In this document: positions 7,505 to 13,184 of the stretch, piece by piece
Numbering within the stretch: position 1 is the first letter of the stretch
Layout: every line of letters begins with the position of its first letter
NCBI GenBank assembly: GCA_025800305.1
Contig: JAOXRY010000128.1
Coordinates: 1-13,184, forward strand
Reading direction: 5' to 3'
From: Campylobacterales bacterium
Lineage (GTDB): Bacteria > Campylobacterota > Campylobacteria > Campylobacterales > SZUA-545
DNA: 13,184 bases
Notes under the pieces: generated by a model
The model's input: only the letters and a program-made list of their open reading frames with translations
What the model was told of the DNA's origin: nothing
Databases searched by the model: none
Translations under genes and position numbers: made by a program

Positions 7505-9618
7505 AAGAGAATGAAACACTCTACTCTACAGTCAAATATATTTTAGAGCTTTTTGAAAAGCTATTTGACACATCTATTGAGGTTAATGGAGCCAAAAATT
7601 TAAAAACGGAAAACCCAACACTATTTGTTGCCAATCATTTTACCCGTTTTGAAACATTTTTGCTTCCATACCTTTTACACAACTACCAAAAAAAAAGAGT
7701 TCGTGTTATTGCTGACAAATCTGTTTTTGTACGATATTTAGGAGCCCTTCTTGAAAAAATAGGAGCTGTTTCTGTTGATAATCCTAAAAGAGATGAAATA
7801 ATCATTTCAGATCTTATTCAAGGAAACTTTAATTGGCTTATTTTTCCAGAAGGAAGAATGGTAAAAAACAAAAAAGTTGAAATTGAAGATGGAAAATACT
7901 TTATAAAAGAAGGGGATGCAACCCACAAAATCTATACAGGAGCTAGTTATTTTGCTCTCAAATCTCAATGGATTCGAGATATTTTCTTAAAACTAAGATC
8001 TCAACAAGACTCTACAGTTGTCAGTAATTTAAAGGAAAAATACTCTTTAGATATTAATACACCGCTTTCTCGTCTTGATACTTACATTGTTCCAATTACA
8101 ATTAACTATCTACCAATTAGAGGAAAAGAAAATCACTTTACCTCTATTGCTAGTAAGCTTTTTAAAGAGCTTACACCAAGAATCCTAGAAGAGCTTATGG
8201 TTGAAGGAGCGCTTCTTACCAATTCTAAAGTCATTGTTAATATTGGTGAAAAAATCAATATAAGAGAGTTTATTGTTGAGGCTTCTTCTTTAGCACCTCT
8301 TAATATGAGCTATGAAGAGCAAGAAGAACTTATTTTAAATAAACAACGATACAAACTAACAGACATTTTTTTACAAAGAATATATAATAATACGGTTATA
8401 ACATTTGATCATATTTTTGCATGTACAATTTACTACTACCACTCTACACAAATAAAAGAGAAAAACCTTAAGATTCTTTTATACACTATCTATCTAAAAA
8501 TCAAAGATCTAAACAAATACCATATTGACAAAAAAGTTGTAAGTGATATGGAAAACATCCTATCTGATGAGACCTCAAATCTCTATGAACAAGTAAAAAA
8601 ACTTGCTCTTTCACAAAATATTATCAGTGAAAATAAAGAGACTATAGTAATCGCTAAAGATCTAATGAATCAAACTGTTGACTTCCATGAGATACGAATT
8701 AAAAATACTTTAAAAGTCTATTTAAATGAGATGAGTATTCATAAAGAATTTATGGCTATTATTAAAGAGTGTGGAGAGAAAGAAGATGAAGAGATAAAAA
8801 ACTACTTGTTTGATTATCTTATCAATGAAGATCTTAATAATTTTTATTTAGCTAGAGAAAAATTTAAAGATAGAAAACCAGAAAACATAGGAAAACCAAG
8901 ATTTTATGATGGAGAAAAAGATGAAGGAGTTGTAATAGTCCATGGGTTTTCTTCCTCACCTAAAGAGACACAAGAGATTGGTGATTTTCTTAATAAACAA
9001 GGATATAAGATCTATCTTGTCAGACTAGATGGTCATGGAACAGCACCAGCAGATCTAGCAACAAAAAATCACAACCAATGGTACAACTCTTTTAATCTAG
9101 GATATAAAATATTAAATGTAAAGTGTAAAAAGGTTCATATTTGTGGTTTTTCCACAGGTGGACTTATTATATTACAAGGTGCATATAAAAAGAACTTTCT
9201 TGGAAAAACAATATCTATAAATGCACCGCTAAAAACAGAAAGTATAAAAATTCATTTCGTCTCTTTAGTTAAGATATGGAATCAGTATGTCAGTGATGAA
9301 TACAAAAAAGAGTCAATGGAACACTATCCTGAAAACCCAGATTCAAACTATTCTGAATATTATTTTTCTTCGATTAGTCAACTTAAAGAACTTATGGAAT
9401 ACACAGAAAAGATTTTACAAAAAATAAAATTACCAACTCTTGTAATTCAAGGAAGCGATGATCCTGTTGTAGATCCTATAAGTGGTGATGAGATCTTTGA
9501 AAACATTAGTTCAAAAGATAAAAAACTGGTCAAGCTAAACTTTAAAAACCATGGAATCATTAGAGGAAAAAATAGTCAAAAAGTTTTTAAAGAGGTATTA
9601 CACACCCTTTTAGATTAA
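7501..9618 (+). CDS. Acyltransferase (PlsC/GPAT-like) fused to an alpha/beta-hydrolase
   Basis: This 705-residue protein has two catalytic modules. The N-terminal part (about 1-260) resembles glycerolipid acyltransferases: VANHFTRFE at 43-51 gives an H46-X4-E51 box in place of the usual HX4D, and IFPEGRM at 114-120 is the substrate-binding block. A mostly helical middle (about 280-460) has no motif I can name; its position after the acyltransferase core recalls the C-terminal part of PlsB-type enzymes, but that is a guess. The C-terminal part (about 470-705) is a complete serine hydrolase of the carboxylesterase/monoacylglycerol-lipase kind: HGFSSSP at 481-487 forms the oxyanion region, S551 is the nucleophile in GFSTGG, D654 in GSDDPVV is the probable acid and H684 in NHG the base. 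No signal peptide is visible, so it is probably cytoplasmic or membrane associated. As the last gene of a fatty-acid degradation operon it could free fatty acids from esters, re-esterify acyl groups, or both. The substrate is unknown. Confidence 0.82.
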   Translation: MKENETLYSTVKYILELFEKLFDTSIEVNGAKNLKTENPTLFVANHFTRFETFLLPYLLHNYQKKRVRVIADKSVFVRYLGALLEKIGAVSVDNPKRDEIIISDLIQGNFNWLIFPEGRMVKNKKVEIEDGKYFIKEGDATHKIYTGASYFALKSQWIRDIFLKLRSQQDSTVVSNLKEKYSLDINTPLSRLDTYIVPITINYLPIRGKENHFTSIASKLFKELTPRILEELMVEGALLTNSKVIVNIGEKINIREFIVEASSLAPLNMSYEEQEELILNKQRYKLTDIFLQRIYNNTVITFDHIFACTIYYYHSTQIKEKNLKILLYTIYLKIKDLNKYHIDKKVVSDMENILSDETSNLYEQVKKLALSQNIISENKETIVIAKDLMNQTVDFHEIRIKNTLKVYLNEMSIHKEFMAIIKECGEKEDEEIKNYLFDYLINEDLNNFYLAREKFKDRKPENIGKPRFYDGEKDEGVVIVHGFSSSPKETQEIGDFLNKQGYKIYLVRLDGHGTAPADLATKNHNQWYNSFNLGYKILNVKCKKVHICGFSTGGLIILQGAYKKNFLGKTISINAPLKTESIKIHFVSLVKIWNQYVSDEYKKESMEHYPENPDSNYSEYYFSSISQLKELMEYTEKILQKIKLPTLVIQGSDDPVVDPISGDEIFENISSKDKKLVKLNFKNHGIIRGKNSQKVFKEVLHTLLD
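9615..9618. other. Convergent genes with interlocked stop codons (TTAA)
   Basis: The palindrome TTAA holds the TAA of the plus-strand fusion gene (9616-9618) and the TAA of the minus-strand YihY-family gene (complement of 9615-9617). The two operons thus overlap tail to tail by four bases, leaving no untranslated space for separate terminators. Confidence 0.9.
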
Positions 9619-10388
9619 TAAATATGATCTTCTAAATATTTACAAAACTTTAAACCATAGATGAAGATTATCCAATGGACAAATATCCACAGCATAAAAA
9701 GTAGAATAATACTAATTTGTCCATAGAGACTTACATAGTTGGTATTGTAAAAAACATAGTAGATAAAAAGATTTTTCGCTACTGTCCAAAAAGAAGTTCC
9801 AAATAGTGAAGCGTAAAATACAGCCTTTACCTTCATCTGTTTATTTGGAGAGATGTAATAAGAGAGAAAAAAGATTGACCATATAATTCCAAAGGTCAAT
9901 ATAAAATTCATATCAATAATTTTAAAAGTTGTATAGGTTGTTAAGATCATCTGAAACTCATCTGAGATATAAAAAGCAAGAATCATCATCAAAGGAAAAA
10001 GAACTGTCAACATAAGATATATTAAAATCGCAACTAAATAGTTTCTGATTTTTGTTTTATAGATCTTATTAATGATATATTCATAATCCATAAAGAAAAG
10101 AACAGAAGTCACAATTACAAATAAAACTCCCATTGTTCCTGTTTGGTTTGAATTGGCTATAAATTCATTGATATACGAAGAGATAATCTGTTGGTTTACA
10201 GGAAGAAGGTTTTCAACTAAAAAGTGATTTACTCTCTCTACAACAGTTTCAAATCCTTCAATCCTTGTAATGAGAGCTAAAGCTATTAAAAGCATAGGAA
10301 CAATTGCAAAAAGTGTATAGAAACTTAGACTGGCAGCTTCATCTAGAGTATCATCTGTTCTAAAAAAATGGATTATCTTTTTAACCAT
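9615..10388 (-). CDS. YihY/BrkB family inner-membrane protein
   Basis: The 257-residue polytopic membrane protein has about six hydrophobic helices, near residues 20-42, 86-105, 116-141, 161-179, 188-213 and 222-247. The N-terminal block AASLSFYTLFAIVPMLLIAL and the last-helix block with LYGQISIILLFMLW are the two conserved signatures of the YihY/BrkB family. These proteins were once annotated as ribonuclease BN, which was later shown to be an error; their true function remains unclear, with transport or envelope roles suggested. The length is a little under that of E. coli YihY (about 290), mostly from a short N terminus. The start is supported by GAGG on the minus strand at 10398-10395, six bases from the ATG. 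It overlaps the end of uup by eight bases, so the two are very probably co-transcribed and translationally coupled. Confidence 0.88.
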   Translation of the reverse strand: MVKKIIHFFRTDDTLDEAASLSFYTLFAIVPMLLIALALITRIEGFETVVERVNHFLVENLLPVNQQIISSYINEFIANSNQTGTMGVLFVIVTSVLFFMDYEYIINKIYKTKIRNYLVAILIYLMLTVLFPLMMILAFYISDEFQMILTTYTTFKIIDMNFILTFGIIWSIFFLSYYISPNKQMKVKAVFYASLFGTSFWTVAKNLFIYYVFYNTNYVSLYGQISIILLFMLWIFVHWIIFIYGLKFCKYLEDHIY

Positions 10389-12312
10389 TCATCGCCTCTA
10401 ACTTCTCTTCTAACTCAAAGAAGATTTCAACCTTTTCATCTAAAGAGGCTTTTGCAACTTGATACTTTTCATTCAATACTGAAAGTCCATCTTTTTTATA
10501 ACACTCTGGATCTGACATACACTTTTCTAAATTTGCTACCTCTTCTTCTAAAGAGTCAATCTCTTCTGGAAGTTTCTCATAAAGTATTTTCTCTTTATAA
10601 GAGAGCTTGGTCTGTTTTTTTTCTCTTTTTATTTCTGGTTTTTCCTCTTTTACTTCAAAGGTTCCAATTTCATTGATTTCATCTTCCAGTTCTAAATATT
10701 CAGTATAACTTCTTACACTCTCTTCAATCTCACCCTGACCTTTAAATATAAAAAGCTTCTTTGAGATCTTATCAACAAAATATCTATCATGACTTACAAA
10801 AATTAATGCACCTTGAAAGCTATTAAGATATTGTTCAAGAATATTGATAGTAGGAATATCTAAATCATTGGTCGGTTCATCTACAACTAGACAATCATAT
10901 TTTTTTGTAAAGAGCCAAGCCAGAGCTACTCTGTTCTTTTCTCCACCACTTAATGTTCCAATTTTTTTATCAAGAAACTCTTTAGGAAAAAGCCAGTTTT
11001 TTAAATAGCCAAAAACGTGGATATTTCTGCCTTCAACTTCAACCCTATCTCCACCATGTGGACAGAAAGTTTCCATAATATCTTTAGAATCATCAAGCAT
11101 ATCTCTATGCTGATCAAAATACCCTACTGTAAACTCACCAGATTTAATCTTTCCACTGGTCTGTTTGTATTGCTTTAAAAGGAGTTTCAAAAAACTTGAT
11201 TTTCCACTGCCATTTTTTCCAACAATGGCGATTTTGTCATGGAAAAGAATTCTAGAATTAAAATCTTTCACAAGGGTTTTATCGCCCAAAGAGAAGTTAA
11301 GATCTTCAATCTCAAAAAGCATCTTCTTTTTATTAACACCCTCTTCATTTCGGTTAAAGGATTTCTGCTCTCTTTGAAGCTGAACTTTAATCTTTTTAAT
11401 AGCTGCTGGATTTTGTTTCAAGCTCTCTTTAAGTTCAATAGCTCTTTTCTTACGGCCTTCATTTCTTTTTAGACGTGCTTTCACACCACGATTAAGCCAC
11501 TCCATCTCTGTTTTTAAAGTTCTAAGTTGATTCTCATACTGTTTTTCTAAAGTCTCTAACAGTTTTTGCTTCTCTAAAAGAAAATTGCTATAACCACCTT
11601 TAAAAGCTCTAATCTTCTTATCATCAACTTCAACAGTTTTTGTTGCCAATCTATCTATGAAATATCTATCATGGGAAATAAATAAAAGAGTGAATTTTTC
11701 CCGTAAAAGCATCTCTTCTAAAAACTTCACCATATAAACATCAAGGTGATTGGTAGGCTCATCTAAAAGCAAAAGATCTGGTTTTTTTAGAAGAAGTCCT
11801 GCTAAGGCTACTCTTCTTTGCTCTCCACCACTAAGTGTGACAACCTGTCTGTTTTCATAGGATTTTAGATCAAACTGGACAAGAACTCTCTCAATTTTAT
11901 CATCAATATTCCATCCGCCATGGTGTTCAATATAGTTTGAACAAAGAGTTAATTCATTGGCAATATCACTATTTTCAGGATCTTTTGTCAGATCTTTACT
12001 AAGCTTTTCATAAAGTTCTTTTTTTTCTGTAAGAACAGATAGCTCTTTCTCAACAGCTTCTCTAACTGACAATTCAGGATTAAACTTAGGAGCTTGAGCC
12101 AACATCTCAATGCTTACACCATTAGCAACATTTCTTTCACCTTCATCAGGCTCTTCCAATCCAAGGGCAATTTTAATTAAAGTTGATTTTCCACTACCGT
12201 TTTTTCCAACAATAGCGACTCTTTCTCCTTCACTAATAGAGAGATTTACAGAGTCTAAAATTTTTTCAGAATCGTATTGTTTTGATATATTTTGAAGATC
12301 TACAAGGGTCAT
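10381..12312 (-). CDS. uup: ABC-F family ATPase Uup
   Basis: The 643-residue soluble protein has two ATPase domains and no membrane segment, the ABC-F architecture. Domain 1 has Walker A GKNGSGKST at 36-44, signature LSGGE at 160-164, and LLLLDEPTNHLD with catalytic E185. Domain 2 has Walker A GKNGSGKSS at 365-373, LSGGE at 454-458, and VVDEPTNDLD with E479. The interdomain linker (about 245-330) is highly charged and carries EWLNRGVKAR, the Uup version of the W-x-x-R-G motif. The GDRVEVEGRNIHVFGYL stretch of domain 2 and a Lys/Glu-rich C-terminal coiled coil (about 580-640) also point to Uup rather than EttA or YheS. Known Uup proteins act on ribosomes and stalled translation, and were first found through transposon-excision phenotypes. 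The gene follows the histidine kinase after a six-base gap and overlaps the YihY-family gene by eight bases. An antibiotic-resistance ABC-F role is possible but not indicated. Confidence 0.93.
   Translation of the reverse strand: MTLVDLQNISKQYDSEKILDSVNLSISEGERVAIVGKNGSGKSTLIKIALGLEEPDEGERNVANGVSIEMLAQAPKFNPELSVREAVEKELSVLTEKKELYEKLSKDLTKDPENSDIANELTLCSNYIEHHGGWNIDDKIERVLVQFDLKSYENRQVVTLSGGEQRRVALAGLLLKKPDLLLLDEPTNHLDVYMVKFLEEMLLREKFTLLFISHDRYFIDRLATKTVEVDDKKIRAFKGGYSNFLLEKQKLLETLEKQYENQLRTLKTEMEWLNRGVKARLKRNEGRKKRAIELKESLKQNPAAIKKIKVQLQREQKSFNRNEEGVNKKKMLFEIEDLNFSLGDKTLVKDFNSRILFHDKIAIVGKNGSGKSSFLKLLLKQYKQTSGKIKSGEFTVGYFDQHRDMLDDSKDIMETFCPHGGDRVEVEGRNIHVFGYLKNWLFPKEFLDKKIGTLSGGEKNRVALAWLFTKKYDCLVVDEPTNDLDIPTINILEQYLNSFQGALIFVSHDRYFVDKISKKLFIFKGQGEIEESVRSYTEYLELEDEINEIGTFEVKEEKPEIKREKKQTKLSYKEKILYEKLPEEIDSLEEEVANLEKCMSDPECYKKDGLSVLNEKYQVAKASLDEKVEIFFELEEKLEAMNG
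10388..10398 (-). promoter_or_regulatory. Ribosome-binding site of the YihY-family gene inside uup
   Basis: Read on the minus strand, GAGG (10398-10395) followed by six bases and the ATG lies within the last codons of uup. The uup stop falls inside the new gene's first codons (ATGGTTAA, 10388-10381), a classic coupled junction. Confidence 0.55.
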
Positions 12313-12321
12313 AAAAAGCTA
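12312..12321 (-). promoter_or_regulatory. Kinase-uup junction without a clear Shine-Dalgarno site
   Basis: Only six bases (12318-12313) separate the kinase TAG from the uup ATG. The preceding minus-strand bases are T-rich, with no AGGAGG-like run at the right distance. The start is fixed by conserved ABC-F sequence beginning at residue 3, so initiation probably relies on ribosomes ending the kinase or on a weak site. Confidence 0.45.
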
Positions 12322-13184
12322 AACTAAATCCAGTTCTATTTGAAAAACAGCACCTTTATCAGTGTTATAGGCACTTAGCTTACCTTTCATATTTTCATCA
12401 ATAATTGTTTTGGCAATTTCAAGACCAATACCTGTACCATTTTCCCCTTTTGTAGAGAAATAGCTATCAAATATTCTAGGTAAGATTTCTTCTGGTACAC
12501 CACCAGCATTATCACATATTTGAATTTTCACCTGTTTTTCATCTTTACTTATGATAATTTCTATCTCTTTATCTTCAACTTTTCTTTCAAAAAGAACATC
12601 TTTAGCATTATTTAAAATATTGACAATTACCTGTTTAAATTCATTAATAAGACCAACAGAGTGGGCACTTTCATCAACTTGATAGTTTTGGATAATATTG
12701 ATTTTTAATTTTTCAAATTGTTTTTTAAGAAGAGACAACGCAGAATCAACTGATTCTAAAATTGAAAACTCACCATATTCAGAAGGTTTGAAGAAGTTTC
12801 TAAAGTCTTCTATTGTCTGATTCATATAGTCGATTTGCTCCATACAATCATCAGAAAAAGTCTCAGCATACTCAAGATCCATTTCGTCATATTCAACTCT
12901 ATCTGGGATATCTTGAACTAAAAGAGCAAGACTATTAAGTGGCTGTTTCCATTGGTGGGCAATTGCACCAATCATCTCACCCATCTCTGCCATTTTTGAT
13001 TGTTCTATTAGAAGTCTCTCTTTATGAAGAAGATTCTCATTTGCTTTTACCAGCTCTTCTGTTCTTTTTTCTACAAGCTTTTCCAACTCTTTTGCAGAGT
13101 CAGCTAACATCTCTCTATATCTTATACTATCAGTTATATCAGTAAATGAGACAATAGCTTTATTTTTTCTACCTAATTTAGAGT
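12319..13184 (-). CDS. PAS-containing sensor histidine kinase (5' end outside window)
   Basis: The reading frame stays open to the window edge, so the 287 visible codons are the C-terminal part of a longer kinase. The Met at 13110 is internal, because the 24 codons before it encode a typical PAS-domain ending (Ile-Val-Ser-Phe-Thr-Asp-Ile-Thr-Asp). Then come a coiled coil (13110 to about 12990) and a dimerisation domain with phosphoacceptor His at 12957-12955 in AHQWKQPLN. The ATP-binding domain has the N box at 12612-12607 (NILNNAKDV), the DNAGGVP box, FDSYFSTK, and the glycine-rich GTGIGL near 12435. All residues needed for autophosphorylation appear present. HQWKQPLN is a variant very frequent in Campylobacterota kinases. 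The signal and any membrane sensor domain lie off the window. No response regulator follows; the next genes are uup and a YihY-family gene, so its partner is unknown. Confidence 0.92.
   Translation of the reverse strand, partial: SKLGRKNKAIVSFTDITDSIRYREMLADSAKELEKLVEKRTEELVKANENLLHKERLLIEQSKMAEMGEMIGAIAHQWKQPLNSLALLVQDIPDRVEYDEMDLEYAETFSDDCMEQIDYMNQTIEDFRNFFKPSEYGEFSILESVDSALSLLKKQFEKLKINIIQNYQVDESAHSVGLINEFKQVIVNILNNAKDVLFERKVEDKEIEIIISKDEKQVKIQICDNAGGVPEEILPRIFDSYFSTKGENGTGIGLEIAKTIIDENMKGKLSAYNTDKGAVFQIELDLV

Noticed and set aside
9609..9636. Inverted repeat TTTAGA ... TCTAAA around the convergent stops as a bidirectional terminator
   Set aside because: The stem is only six mostly A-T pairs with a 16-base loop and no following T-run, so it is too weak to call.
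10368..10676. Plus-strand open frame of 102 codons opposite the start of the YihY-family gene and the end of uup
   Set aside because: It is antisense to two well-supported genes, is Leu/Phe/Ser-rich as expected from the complement of Lys/Glu-rich coding, and shows no recognisable domain.
12319..13110. Met at 13110 as the true start of the histidine kinase
   Set aside because: The frame continues open to the window edge and the residues before this Met form a typical PAS-domain ending, so the start lies outside the window.
12939..13145. Plus-strand open frame opposite the histidine kinase
   Set aside because: It is the complement of the conserved PAS-coiled coil-DHp coding region, with a low-complexity Leu/Ser-rich translation.
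13184..13184. CRISPR arrays, insertion sequences, tRNA genes or riboswitches anywhere in the window
   Set aside because: I saw no spaced direct repeats, transposase motifs, terminal inverted repeats or cloverleaf-like sequence, and there is almost no non-coding space to hold them.

Overview
The window is AT-rich, gene-dense bacterial DNA, with eight substantial coding regions and almost no space between them. It probably comes from a Campylobacterota (epsilonproteobacterial) genome. The main reasons are the low GC content, the codon use, and the His-Gln-Trp-Lys-Gln-Pro-Leu-Asn phosphoacceptor motif of the sensor kinase, which is very common in Arcobacter/Sulfurimonas-type kinases. This assignment is an inference; the window holds no rRNA or other marker gene.

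Plus strand, 1-9618: a tightly packed fatty-acid degradation operon. In order it encodes a long-chain acyl-CoA synthetase, a FadI-type thiolase, a FadJ-type hydratase/3-hydroxyacyl-CoA dehydrogenase, a membrane-anchored FadE-type acyl-CoA dehydrogenase, and a two-domain protein joining a PlsC/GPAT-like acyltransferase to an alpha/beta-hydrolase. Every junction overlaps (ATGA, TAATG, ATGA, ATGA). The first gene starts with GTG inside a GTGA that may also hold the stop codon of a gene lying off the left edge. Together the first four proteins can activate a long-chain fatty acid and run the complete beta-oxidation spiral to acetyl-CoA. The fifth is the least conventional member. It may release fatty acids from esters, re-esterify acyl groups, or both.

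Minus strand, 9615-13184: a second packed cluster transcribed towards the first. In transcription order it encodes a PAS-containing sensor histidine kinase (5' end beyond the right edge), the ABC-F ATPase Uup, and a YihY/BrkB-family membrane protein. The junctions are a 6-base gap and an 8-base overlap.

The two clusters converge with their stop codons interlocked in a shared TTAA (9615-9618), and I see no good intrinsic terminator there. No stretch over 300 bases lacks a gene. I see no tRNA, rRNA, CRISPR array, insertion sequence or riboswitch. The points most worth following are the acyltransferase-hydrolase fusion with its HX4E variant motif, the presence of a full fad operon in this type of genome, and a marked excess of the palindrome AGATCT across the window.
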